From Luzula sylvatica (Eukaryota > Streptophyta > Magnoliopsida > Poales > Juncaceae): a stretch of 64,000 bases of DNA. Made by a program: the position numbers and the translations under genes. The stretch covers positions 8,008,001 to 8,072,000 of the forward strand of contig OX326958.1 of the NCBI GenBank assembly GCA_946800325.1. Direction: 5' to 3'. Shown piece after piece: positions 23,987 through 35,490 of the stretch; positions within the stretch are counted from its first letter, which is position 1; each line of letters begins with the position of its first letter. The notes under the pieces are model-generated. The model was not told the origin of the DNA. It ran no database searches and worked only from the letters and a program-made list of their open reading frames with translations.

Positions 23987-26900
23987 ATGAAGACCATGCC
24001 TTCGATCGGTGAGTGTTTAACGTTTCAAATTTTGTTCTTTTAACTTAGCAAAAATAATTTTTGTTCTTGATATGCAATCATGAAATATGTTTGTGATTCA
24101 ATTTTAGTATTTTGTGAAGTAGTCTTGATTTAGAATCTTGAATGCACAACTCAAAATTCTTTACTAATTATTGTCAAGAATTTACATTTCAAATAATAAT
24201 CAAATCATGCAATGTATTTGTGATTCAATTTTTTTATTGTGGGATATTTTTATTTTAAATCTTGAATGTACAAATCGTGCAATATATTTGTGATTCAATT
24301 TTTGTATTGTGGGGTATTCTTGATTTTAAATCTTGAATGAGTAGATCAAAATTCTTTACTAATTATTGTCAATAATTTACATTCTAATAATATGTTTGAT
24401 TTTTATTGTAATAATATATCATTGGAATTGAAAAGAATTTTATTTTTCTTGTTATATTGGCATTTTATGCCAAATAGTGGTATATCAAGATTCAATAAAG
24501 AAGTAGAGAAAACATTCAGGAATCAAATATTTAATTTTACGAGGTTATATAAGAAATGTTCCGAGTTTTCACTTTTCAGTAAGAAACAGTGGTTGTTAAA
24601 TAATACATTTTAAAGGGTGTTATGTGGAAAAGAACAACAACATTTAATTATAACAAACAATACGAAAACTCAAGAGGGTGTTGTCCCAATTTTGCAGATT
24701 TCGCGGACGAAGAGGAGGAGTTCTTCGATTGCGCGATTCCTTTCGCCGGCGATGCACGCCAGGACCTCGAAGGTAAGATTTTTCCTAAGAAACCCTAGAT
24801 TTTCCTGATTTTGTTAGTATATTTCGTCGCTTTTTTGTTGCTGTTTGCACTGTATGGAGCCTTCGAGGAGTGATTTGTGATATTTTTGTTCGAAGTTCGA
24901 TAATTTCAAAACCTGACCTATTTTCATTCAATTTCGTTTTATCAGATGGCGAGGTTTTTCTGGATGCCATTGGCGAAGAACTGGCCGACGCCTGTGAAGG
25001 TATAAATCAATTTGAAATGTGCAAATTTTTTTAATTAATTTGTTTAATTTGTAGCTTGCCATTAAAGGCCTTTTATACATAATTTGTCAATTTAGGTCTG
25101 AAAATGTTGGTAATTTAAACAAAATCAGTTGGAGAGTTAGTAGAATAGTGATTAGGTTTTGAATCTTTGATACATTAGATTTATGCTGTTTTAATGGCCT
25201 TTCATAATCTCGTATGGTAATTTAGGCTAATAGATTTTGATAATGTAGATTGAATAGTTTGTTCATTTTGCGAAATGATACCTACATTATTTGAAATTAA
25301 TAAACAATCTCTGGAACAGGGTATGAGGAGGAGTCGGTTCTTCCTTCTGGTGAAGGTAATTACTTTTTAAAAAATTAAAAACAATTCTGTGTCCATTACT
25401 CGGAAATAGAGTTTTCTTCAAAAAAACTGTTTTTTTTATTAACTATATTATTTTAATAAATTCAGACTTTAGGACGGTACAGTACCGTCTAGCAGTACCG
25501 CAGACTGAGAATGTCCAAACCTTGTCTGTAATCGAAGAAGGTATAAATAAAACAAAATAAAATAAATATAAACCGCGTTGTTTTTTCCCTTGCATAACCT
25601 TGATAATTTGTGTTGAATACAGAATTTGGTGATGAAGGGTTTTCCGATGAAGATATTTCTTTCGATATCCAGAGCAATGGGACAGATGAAATATGTGAAG
25701 GTACATTTAATTTATGTTACTTATTTAGTCGACAAGTTGCAACATTTATTCAAATGGATGAATCCAGTACTTTTTTTTATTGCATATGTAATATTCTTCT
25801 GTGTTACTCAATGTAGAATTCGATTTTCGCGAGCAAGAAATAGAAGTGCCGGATTGGGCCGTTGGCTTGTTCGGTCTTCCACATGCTGGCAAGTGGACCG
25901 TATATGAGATTGCAGGTACGCATCGGTACTGGTACAATACCAGTAATATAACAAAGGCAGAAACTATACTTTTTTTGGTTGTTGAATTATCCATCTAATA
26001 TATTGTTTTTGGTTTGTAATAAATGCAGATTATGATTCTTTGGACAGAGAGGGAGGACAAAATAACATATTGTTGGTTAATTCTAACCTAGAGGGGGGTA
26101 AATTTGGCAATCTAACTTACACTTAGTTTAGATTTAAACCTAATTTACGGTGCGGAATAAATAATAATTTAGATGATAAAGATGATACCGTACAAACACT
26201 TTGACACAAGATGTTTGTTTACGAAGTTCGGTAGGTGGTTGCTTTGTAGCTTTAACTCACCCTTTACTCGCTTAATTGACCGACTCAATTATTTGCGAGT
26301 ACCTACGTCTTCGGGAATGCCTTGTGCCTCTTTTTGGCTTTCGATTGAATTCCAACTCAACTCGATTACAAGGATTTGCCTAGATCGATTTACACGCTTC
26401 TATCGATCTATAGCTTAGGCTCTTTACAATTTGTTGCACTAGCCTATTACACTTTTTCACTAATCGAGCTACAACGTGATCGGTCACGTGAGTGGGATAC
26501 GATTAGTGGAGAATATCGAAAGTAGATCAACGATCTAAAGAGGTTTCTCAAGCTATCAATGGATATAGATAATCACAGCTTAGGGTTTCTCTCTTTTTAG
26601 GTTTGAATGTTTTTCAAGTGAAGGAGTGGGAGAGAGAGACCCATGAAGGATTCTATTTATACTCTCTATAGAAATCCTTCAGAAAACTTGAAGTGCGTTC
26701 GAACGCATAAAGTCCGTTCAGAACGCACTTGTAGTTTGCACTAGCCGTTTCAAAATAACGTGCAAGTACATCTTGGGTCCGTTCGAACGGACAATGTCCG
26801 TTCGTAACGGACTCAATTATACATAGCATTTTGCGTTCACAGGAACAAGAGTCCGTTCAACGCACTGAAAAGTGGGTGAACGGATTCCAGGTTGTCCGTT

Positions 26901-27923
26901 CGAACGCACATGTGTGTTCGTTCGAACGCACACATCCCTGTGACATTTTTCGTTCACAGGAAGGATTGTCCGTTCAACGCACTCAGAAGGTGGGTGAACG
27001 GATTCTAATTGTCCGTTCGAACGGACATGATTGTTCGTTCGAACGCACACATCCCTGTGACACGTTTGGTTCTAATCAAGGTTTAATAGTTTTGATATGT
27101 GGCAAGTCCGTTCTGAACGGACTTTGAGTTCGTTCAGAACGCACTTCCTGCTTGACTGAACTCTTTGTTATTTTGAACATGATTTTACTTGAGTTCTACT
27201 AGGTTTGTACCTATGGTTTATTTGTGGCGTATCCCACTCACGGAAGGCTTCAACATCTTGATTCTTGATGTATTCCAATGGCCTTCCTTGTGTTCTTCTT
27301 TTCTTGATGTATTCTTGAGACTTCACAAGTCTTCCTTCATCTTCGTATCGTACCTATGTTATCCTGCATTTTTCTGGATGTATACATTAGTAATGACAGT
27401 GTTTTGAAATAATCAAACTATCAGGAAATTTGAACCAACACATACCGCAAGGTAAATCCAATTTTTTCAAAGATTATTGTAGGATTTGATAAAATATTAT
27501 TTCTGTTTTGTAATGTAGGATTTGATTTTCGTGATCAAGAAATTGATGTGCCAGAATGGGCTGTCGGCATGTTCGGTCTTCCCCATGCCGGCAAATTTAC
27601 TGTGTTTCAGATTGCAGGTATGCATCGGTACCGGTACCGGTACCGCAAACAAGGAAACCATCTTTTTGTTAATTATCTAACTGAACGTGGTCTTGTTCCG
27701 TGCAGGGTATGATCCTTTGGATGGAGAGGCGGGTGAGAAAACAATAACACGAGGTAAATCAATTCAAGTCTTTTTTGTCAAATCCTAATTAATCAATGCA
27801 CTATTTTTTAATTTCGGTTTTGTCAATGCAGATTATGGTACCGAAAATAAGAAGAAGTCGTGGATCAAGAGGGTGGCACAAAAGGGCTTTAAGCGGTTCG
27901 TAACAGTTAATATCCTCGACTAA
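23987..27923 (+). CDS. Micro-exon gene of unknown function, exon 8 split by a solo LTR
   Basis: Eleven small exons join with GT-AG introns, every intron in phase 1 and every internal exon before the last a multiple of three: 23987-24008, 24698-24772, 24946-24999, 25320-25355, 25466-25540, 25623-25700, 25817-25915, 26029-26069 plus 27445-27451, 27519-27617, 27706-27753, then 27832 on. The product is acidic at the N-terminus (DFADEEEEFFDCAIPFAG) and has a repeated module of two exons: EFDFREQEIEVPDWAVGLFG / LPHAGKWTVYEIA, then GFDFRDQEIDVPEWAVGMFG / LPHAGKFTVFQIA. A basic tail follows (KKKSWIKRVAQKGFKRF). No signal peptide or membrane segment is seen. I do not recognise the family. The end is uncertain: read-through gives TAA at 27921-27923; an alternative splice to the 28031 acceptor gives FTKGCFGGCIAV and a stop. 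Intron 1 has three tandem copies of a TTTGTGATTCAATTTT unit. Exon 8 is interrupted by a 1.37-kb insertion, so the allele may be impaired unless that is spliced around. Confidence 0.7.
26071..27440 (+). mobile_element. Probable solo LTR inside exon 8
   Basis: The insert begins TGTTGGTTAATTCTAACC and ends TTTGAACCAACA, so it has TG...CA ends with short inverted termini. ACATA flanks both sides (26065-26069 and 27440-27444; the boundary can shift by one base). It has no gag or pol frame or primer site. It holds a TATTTATACTCTCT promoter-like stretch (about 26655) and a palindrome-rich tandem repeat (26690-27140). Removing it leaves the exon in frame. A long non-LTR insertion is the alternative, but the termini favour an LTR. 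Confidence 0.7.
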
Positions 27924-28030
27924 TTTTTTCTAACTGAACGTGGTCGTGTATTATTTTTGCCAACATTGTTATATTATTATTATTATTATTAATATCCTCG
28001 ACTAATTTTGTTGTTTGCGTTTCGTAACAG

Positions 28031-28720
28031 TTTTACTAAGGGATGCTTTGGAGGATGTATCGCCGTTTAGTATATTCTCCATCTCCACGTTGCTTCATTA
28101 TCAATCGACTCGTTCCCCGACACTCTTATCCGACCCGTTTGACCCATCTGACCCGCTCACTCATGCGTCGCTATTTACTCTCCCCTCACCCTCGCTCTCA
28201 CAACCGTTTTGTATTATTCGACACGTCGCTTCATTATGATTACCTCCTCATCATTCGACGCGTTCACTCTCATCCGACCCGTTTGACACATCCGACCCGT
28301 TTACTCTCCTCACCCTCACCTTCACTCTCACAGCCGTTTAGTATTGTTCACCACGTCGATTCATTATGATTACCTCCTCATCTCATCATTCGACCCGTTC
28401 ACTCTCATCCGAACCGTTTGACCCATCCGACCCGTTTACTCTCCCCTCACCCTCACTCTCACAGCCATTTAGTATTATTCGCCACGTCGCTTCATTATGA
28501 TTACCTCCTCATATTTCGACCCGTTCACTCTCATTGGACCCGTTTGACCCATTCGACCCGTTTACTCTCCCTCACCCTCACTCTCAGTTATGTTTAGTAT
28601 TATTCGCCACGTCGCTTCATTATTATTACCACCTCATCATTCGACCCGTTCACCTCTTCTGACCCACTTGACCCATCAGACCCGCTTGACTCATCCAACC
28701 CGCTCACTCATGCGTCACCA
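28031..28720 (+). repeat. Minisatellite of about 128 bp, five units
   Basis: Units start with a CCGTTTAGTATT phrase at about 28062, 28204, 28331, 28462 and 28587. They continue CACGTCGCTTCATTATGATT, then short CGACCCGTTTGACCCATC strings. The first unit overlaps the last possible exon of the micro-exon gene, and its GTTTAG is that exon's stop. The 108-codon and 74-codon frames here are repeat translations. Confidence 0.8.
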
Positions 28721-29041
28721 TTTACTTCTCCTCACTCTCATATGACCCGTTTGACCCATCCGCATCCGACCCGCTATCATCCTCCGAATCATGGAAAAAG
28801 ATGTGTTGTCTTCTTTGATGAGACGAATATAGGCCATCACTTGAGGGAAGTTTAGTATATTCGTGAAGTCATTTGATAGAGCGAAATTAATTAATTAATT
28901 GTAAATGGCCTCAATTGTTGATATTTTTTATGATAGAGCGAAATTTAATGTGTAAAAAGGCAAATTTTTCTTATTTGTGTTGGGTAATAGTATTACATAA
29001 GATATGTAAATATGAAATAGTAGCTTTGCATTATTAATCTA
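28721..29041 (+). other. 3' flank of the micro-exon gene
   Basis: A short open stretch (about 28796-28853: KRCVVFFDETNIGHHLREV then a stop) could be a terminal exon or chance. The rest is AT-rich and may contain the transcript's poly(A) region. No clear signal. Confidence 0.3.
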
Positions 29042-29044
29042 TCA

Positions 29045-30454
29045 GGGTGTGCTCCCGAGTTTTTTACGAAGGGGAAGGGAATGGAGGGGAAGAGAATGGA
29101 AGGGAAGAGAATGAAGGGGAAGGGAAGAAATGAGTTTTTTAGGGGATATTTTCTTCCTAATGCATTTTTTATGATTCTCGAGTCCGATGCGGTCCCTTCC
29201 CATCCCGCTAGTATATATGTAAATTTTAGATTAGGCGTACATGCGGCTAATACATTTTGTGTGGGGTAATCTTTTCTACCGCGATGCCTAGGCGCATCTT
29301 TCGTAGCGACTTTTACTCTAATATGTGTACCGTCTATTGCACCAACACAATCCTGTTATTAAATGACATCTTTATTTATTTAATTTTCAATTATTATATC
29401 TAAATTTAATAAAAACATATATTTACCTTAAAATATGGATTGAACCTATTATCATCATTAATTTCTTTAGGAATTGTCGATCCATCGGGTTGTTGAAGAT
29501 AAGTAGATTCTAACTCAATTATGGCTCTTATAACCTTATGAAAATCACGGCTAATTGTTCCTCTTCCGCGCTCAAAAAAGAAACTAATAGACCGATGTTT
29601 GACATTATGACCTAACATGTATAAAAATCTGGCAACTTGTTCATGGATGCCGACACGTTGAGTTGGTCGTAGACCACAATCATTTTCTAATTTTTGACAC
29701 AAATTAAGGAATGCTTGCGGATTCATCCTAATTATTTCACGACTTTTTCCACTGTGAATAAGTTTATGCATAAACCTTTCACGTGCAAACTCACTATTGT
29801 TCCTAACCTCTCTATGTATACTACTAGTATTTGTTTTCTCTAACATTAATTGATATAACATTAAAGAAGCAATTTGTACTAAACTTAAAAGGGGATATGA
29901 TCTAACACAAGAATCAATTTCCATATATTGTTGTCTTGCTCATTCATCTACATACATTTTTCATAACGAAAATAAATTAAAAACATGCAATTGATTGGAA
30001 GAGAAAAAACACTCAAATAATAATAACAATAATTAAGAAATATTAAGAAATTACTAACCTTCTTTTTTTGGAGAAAATGCAAGGCTGGACCAAGAAGGAA
30101 AGAGGAGTTGAATTTTTCTTTTTATGATAGCAATGGAAGATGAAAGGGTTATGTATTTTTGGAGGGAAAGAAACATTATTTTTGGAGGGAAAAATATATA
30201 TTACAATGAGCAATGGGACCCATATGTCATACAATGAATGAAGTAAGGGTATTTTGGGTACTATAATTTGTACCTTCCATTACCCCCCAAATTTGGGGAG
30301 AGAAATAATTTAAAACTTTTGTATATAGAGGAGAAATAATTTCTCCTCCATTCTCTTTCTCCCTCATCCTAAAAAAACTTGGGAGCAAGGTAAAATTAAC
30401 CTTCCCCTCCATTCTCATCCCCTCCCTCCCATTCCCTCTCGTTGGAGCACACCC
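29045..30454 (-). mobile_element. PIF/Harbinger element, internally deleted
   Basis: The terminal inverted repeats are GGGTGTGCTCC and GGAGCACACCC, with purine-rich subterminal repeats (GGAAGGGAATGGAGGGGAAG type). The flanking triplets are TCA and TTA, consistent with the 3-bp TTA/TAA target duplication of this superfamily after one substitution. It is 1,410 bp in all. The transposase inside is incomplete, so the element is not autonomous. Confidence 0.85.
29108..29924 (-). pseudogene. Truncated Harbinger transposase
   Basis: Exon 1 (29924-29427) opens MEIDSCVRSYPLLS and includes SGKSREIIRMNPQAFLNLCQ and LYMLGHNVKHRSISFFFERG, the N-terminal helix-turn-helix region typical of HARBI1-like plant transposases. 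A 75-bp GT-AG intron follows. Exon 2 (from 29352) reads DCVGAIDGTHIRVKV, then RHRGRKDYPTQNVLAAC and ILAGWEGTASDSRI. The first catalytic Asp (AIDGTH) is present. The frame then runs into the left terminal sequence at about 29150-29108, so the C-terminal third with the second Asp and the Glu is gone. The remaining frame is open, which suggests a fairly recent deletion. Confidence 0.88.
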
Positions 30455-30457
30455 TTA

Positions 30458-31330
30458 AAGATTATAGAGTAAATGTTCAATCTATTAATACAAATATCTC
30501 GTAATAATTTCAGTCCAACCGTGACTGGTTGAGTTGATTTATATGTCGTACTGTATCATATAATGTCAAAATGAGTTCCCCAAATCATATTGCCCATTTA
30601 TAGTCTTAATCATGTTACGATATTCTTGTTTTTGTGGGTCTTTTAAGTACTTAAATATAGAGTCGCACACAAACAGGAGGATTCACCTGCTAATAGAAAA
30701 GGGCTAAAACAATCAAATTATATATTTTTTAGAAAATAAAAAACGGAAGAAAATATAACGATTTTTTAAAAACGTAAAAATAGTATCTTTATTATTTGGA
30801 AGAGAGATCATGTGTGTCCATTAATGAAATTAGTAAATGGAGAAGGCCCGATGGTCCTCCATCCATTAGTGCCAATATGACTCGAATCCACAACCTCTCA
30901 TACATTTGTGCTCATTAATTATGTCCGCAAAAAGATTTATTAGAGAACTTGTGAAAATTTAAAACAAAAAGTCATATTAAATATACGAACTAAAAATCAA
31001 ATATAAAATTAATATATACGGTGATTTCTCATTACGAAATTTAATTATTAATAATTATGATGACGTGATTTCATGAAAAAACTTATTGGTAAGTTAAAAA
31101 TAAGGACGCGTAATTTTTTTATTTGTAAAATGGTATTTGGTATGATGATATGAACAAAAATTTGGATATAGTTGGGAAGTTTTAACTATGAATTTCTGCA
31201 ATTACCACATTTTCTTTCATTACAAGTATGATTATATTAGAATTTGAAGTATTTGTTAAGTAAATAATAAATATTGGTCAGAATATAAAATATATCAGAT
31301 TGAAATTAAAATTAATAGTAAATTACCATA
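30458..31330. other. AT-rich intergenic DNA
   Basis: No gene, repeat array or element edge is supported. A short segment near 30846-30905 (GGCCCGATGGTCCTCCATCC) resembles low-copy repeat debris. Confidence 0.4.
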
Positions 31331-31980
31331 TGAACTAATTAAATTAACTATTATATTCAGTATATAACTATTAATTCGTTAATTTTAAATTTTAAATTTT
31401 AAATATCAACTATTTGACGAATGCACAAATTAATATATACACATAAATATCGACATATATAATTAACCAGTATGTATTCATATATGATTATAATATTAAT
31501 TAATTATATATTAATCAGACTCATACCATGATTAATATTTTAAAAATAAATTACTAATCTATTATACGATAATACTCCCCATTAATTATATGTTTGTTAT
31601 TACATATTGCTTTGTTTTTTTTGCTTAAATTATTAATTTATTTGAACGGTGAGTATTTAGCAAGGTTTGAATACACGCACGCTACCTACGACAGTTCAAT
31701 ATTAATCATGGATGTGATACTGATACAAGGAGTCTTAAATTGAGAAAAATATAATTTATAATTTGATAATGCTAACTGCCTCGTCTTGTTTCAAAAAAAA
31801 TCCTAAAACTTTATAATTATTTAAAGACTAACGACACAATTTGATCCAATAAAACTTTAAATTTTGAAGAATCTACTCATTGACGAAATAAAAACATTTA
31901 TTCGACACTGACCTAAACATGTCGTGCAAAATCATGAAAAAAAAAATGTAAAAAACTCATAAATCAAACGAAATAAAAAC
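31331..31980 (-). repeat. Duplicated RNase 3' flank
   Basis: Diverged copy of about 12640-13015 plus 14322-14516. Around 31815-31824 the sequence is continuous where the other copy has a 1.3-kb Helitron (13016-14321), so this is the uninterrupted form. Confidence 0.65.
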
Positions 31981-32488
31981 TACACGCCACCCAGAATGAA
32001 GGGAATTCGACTTTTTCGTGGCAAGAGATCCTTGGGAAAGTAGGACATGCGATGAATTCTAGACCCGAGGTATCTGCGCAGAAATAAATCTGCTGGTTAT
32101 TGCCGGACTCATCTCGGTCGCATTCAATACCGGGTGTGAACCCGATAGCATCCTTGATTGCACTCTTTATCCTCAGACTGTAAAAACCACCGTCCCGCTT
32201 AATCTCTACAAAAACAAGAAGTAATTAGAAAGTTAAAAATCATTCATGCAACAAAAATCAATATTTTTTATTTATAACAAAAGAAAATCAATCAATGAAT
32301 CTTACAAATTAATCAATGAATTCAGATCTTCTAAATTTGAATCAGACTTGTTTTTTTTCTTCTAAACAAATGGAGAATACTCTTTGTCTTCAATCCATTA
32401 ATGTCAACGAGACTTGAATCCGCATCAGACTTGTTTGTTCGAGTGGGTATAATACAATTGGTTTATTATGGTTGTAATGTTAAATGAA

Positions 32489-35284
32489 CTAGGGCAATTC
32501 CCGCGCTTCGCTGTGGGTATTTTCAATTTTTGTAGCTAAACAAGCTCGTTTATAAATATCGATGAATCATTTTAAAAAAAGCAATAGAAACAATTACGAA
32601 ACTCAAATGTATATAAAATGGTGTACACCTAATAATTATAATGTCATTCAAATATTTATAATGAACATTCAAGATGTTAAAAAAAAGTGTTAATATAAAA
32701 ATATATATTAAACATATATATAGCAATAACAAACAAAAAAAAAACTTATAAAATGAATGAACAATATTTAGACAACATTTAACGGATGATAAAAAATAAT
32801 AATTGAAATGAATTATAAAAGAATATCCACATCTTCCAAATTAGTAAAAAAAAACAAATTATACATGAATAATGTTAAAATAAAACATAAAATAATTAAT
32901 ATATAATTCAAATTAGCATATAATCACCTGGCCAATTGTTCTTTTTTTGTCGGAAGCCTATATAAAACTCATCATTCAATAATTTCTCATTATTTAGGGA
33001 TATTTTGTGCATTATTTGCTCCAGTTGAAAATAGGGACATGCATTCAATAATTTCTTCAGTTATCATTGGTCAGGATTCCCTACATAATATGAACAAAAA
33101 AATGAAAATAAAATTGAAGACAAAATGGCAAATAAAATAAAATGATACTCGAACAAAATCAGTAAATTACCAAATCTGAAGAAATTTTTCGTCTGCACAA
33201 AAAGGTGTCAAGCATTATACATATTTTCCATGACAAAAATGCATGATTTTTCCGCATGGAAATTGAGTCTTTACGCCTCGCATCAAATGTGCATGTCCCT
33301 ATTTTCGACTGGAGCAAATAATGCATTTATCCTATAAAATATGAAAATAAAATTACTGACCAAATAGGAACCAAATTTTATTGATGAATTGAGGAAAACA
33401 TGTTGGGTCTGACGACGGTGGGCCGTGTATGCATCGCACTGAATCACATAATTATAACTGTAAGCTTTTTTTTGTAAAAGTCTTGTTTTTAAGTTTGGGA
33501 ATTATTGGAGAACCCGTTTGGCAAGAGGGGCGATCCAAGATTGATAGCTTGAGAATCCTGTAAATGAACTTGAAAAGTTTTGCATTGAGGATCAGAGGCG
33601 TCACACTGTGAAATCTACTTTACCGATCACACCTGATATGAATTTGATTGGAGTATTTGAGTTAACATAATTCGATGCAATGAAAATCGATTAAAATATA
33701 TAAACCTATGTTGTTGGTGCTAGTGAGATGAGCAGTAGAGAAAGAGAGATGACTTGGTTCTAGATTTGGAGATTTTGCTTTTATGCCCTGTGAGTTTACA
33801 AAATTGAAAAGGAAAATGATAAAATCAGTGAAGAGTAAGAGAATTAACTTAATTGAGCGTGTCCACTGCAGAAACAAAAAAATTATTTACAAATTAGTTA
33901 TCATAAATTTACAAATTACCAATAAGATATAATTAAATTTAACCTTGAGGCGAGATGCCTTTGCCTAGCAACTGCAGTGGAGCAGTTCATTTCATGTTCT
34001 GCACGTAGAATGAATAGTTTATCCAAAACCCTAGCCAATCTAGGGTTTGGTTTATATATACCCTATTGCCCCTTTATCCAAAACATCCGCATCGTCCAAT
34101 ATATCATCATACAACACACTCGCAACCTGTTAAAAGGGAACACAAATGAATCACACACAATATAAATTAAAATGAGAAATCACTAAATTTAATTAAAAAA
34201 ATCAAACAAATGAGAAATTACAGAAATTAAAAAGAGAAATTACTGAATCAAAGAGAAATTACTAAAATTAAGATGAGAAATCACACGAATGACTCATCAG
34301 ATAATAATATACCTTGTTCCCCTTCAGTTGACGATAGATTTTTCCCACGGATAGTGATATTGACAGGAAAAATAAATACTAGATACAGGAAATTTCATTT
34401 AAATTTGGCATGAATTAAAAGTAAAATTACTATTTCAAGTTTAAATTTCCTGTTCCCAGTAATATTATTTCCTGTCAATATCATTACCCTTTTCCCACTG
34501 GGAACTGAAATTGAAGAGGAATTTTAGAGAATTTAGTTAAAAAAATAAGATCTGAAATTTTTAGTGCAGCACAAACAAAACCATAGATCAAGAAGAAAAA
34601 TCGAGAGATATTAAAGAATTTATGCAATTCGTGCTGCAATTTCTTCTAGATGTAAGAAAAATCTATCAAAAGTATGAATAATAAACAAAACTGAGACATA
34701 AATTAACATCTACGATGTGAATAAAGAACTAAAATGATTAATTTTCGAAGAGTGCAAAAGAAATCGCAAATCGGAATACCTGGAGACCAGCACGACAAGA
34801 GCGAGGAACCTGCTGCTTCTTCTTATTCTCGTCCTTGTTAGCGACGGTGGTGTTCACCGCATCACACGGACATGCGAGTCTCAGTTCCAATTAGCCATAG
34901 GTCTCCGACCAAACTTCAATAGCTCGAAGTTGTGCAGCGTTGTGGTGAGGGTGGAGAAGAACCGACCATAGATCTAGAAGATCTGAAGAACCGCTGGAGA
35001 GTGGGCTAGGGTGGTGCCTGAGAGGAAGATAGGGGGCTAAACGAGAGGGCTGAAATAGGCGGGTCTGGAAGAAAAGAAGAGGGAGAAAGACATGGTGAAT
35101 TGTTGAGACGTGGGTGGAATCTGTACAACATGGTAGAAAGCGGGGGCGTCCCTTTCTCTTTTGACTATGGCTTTTTTTTTTACTTGAGTTCAATGGACAA
35201 GATTCATCCATTCAAATCCAACGGCAATAGAAGGAGGAACGTGGCTTGTGGTAAGAACTTGTATTGTAAAATTAATAAGAGGGA
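32489..35284 (-). mobile_element. Helitron carrying a captured gene fragment
   Basis: On the minus strand the 3' end is the hairpin CCCACAGCGAAGCGCGGG, the spacer AATTGCC and CTAG before T (32489). The likely 5' end is TCCCTCTTATTAATTTTAC at 35284. It lies in intron 2 of RNase pseudo-copy 2. The interior has a H2A.Z-like exon (34780-34905), a leader-like stretch (34906-35170) and other non-AT-biased pieces near 33500-33660 and 33950-34100. No RepHel frame is present, so it would depend on another Helitron. The 5' boundary is less certain than the 3' one. Confidence 0.7.
34780..34905 (-). pseudogene. Histone H2A.Z-like first exon fragment
   Basis: Minus-strand reading gives TTVANKDENKKKQQVPRSCR then AGLQ, ending exactly at CAG/GTATTCC. 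In plant H2A.Z genes the first exon ends at this place, after the RAGIQ-type motif just before the histone fold, and has a similar ANKD...KKK basic tail. An ATGGCT lies 5' (34898), but the initial glycine-rich residues are missing and the frame shifts between ATG and the tail. No histone-fold exon was found downstream. It is a captured fragment, not a working histone gene. Confidence 0.6.
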
Positions 35285-35490
35285 TAAATTAGTTTTAGAA
35301 TAATGGCAATGAAAAATTCATAAAATTGTGAAATGGAAGCATTTTGAGTTGTAATGTGAGTGAAGTATACCTGTGAGTATTCGAAACTGTTACTTTGGTC
35401 GCAATTCGAGGGGTAGGTTCCGTCGTTATACTTATAGTTAGGCCACAATCCATGAATGGTGAATTCCGCTGCGGGTTTTCCTGTAGTCGG

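Larger units (their letters stand above)
31981..35490 (-). pseudogene. RNase T2 pseudogene (copy 2), split by a Helitron
   Basis: Exon 4 is at 32205-31991: it keeps the acceptor and reads EIKRDGGFYSLRIKSAIKDA through GIECDRDESGNN to CPTFPRISCHEKVEFPSF, but the stop has become TGG and the frame runs on ten codons. A serine and the LSE segment are lost. Exon 3, with the HEWNKHGTC site, is absent: intron 3 passes directly into intron 2 sequence near 32320. Exon 2 (about 35490-35371) carries the IHGLWP site but has a 6-bp insertion and lacks its first third; exon 1 is missing. The intron 2 remnant is interrupted by a 2.8-kb insertion. Without the second catalytic motif it cannot be an active RNase. 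Confidence 0.88.

Noticed and set aside
26173..27407. Open frames of 60-98 codons inside the exon 8 insertion
   Set aside because: They lie in the LTR-like insert and translate palindromic repeats; no retroelement domain.
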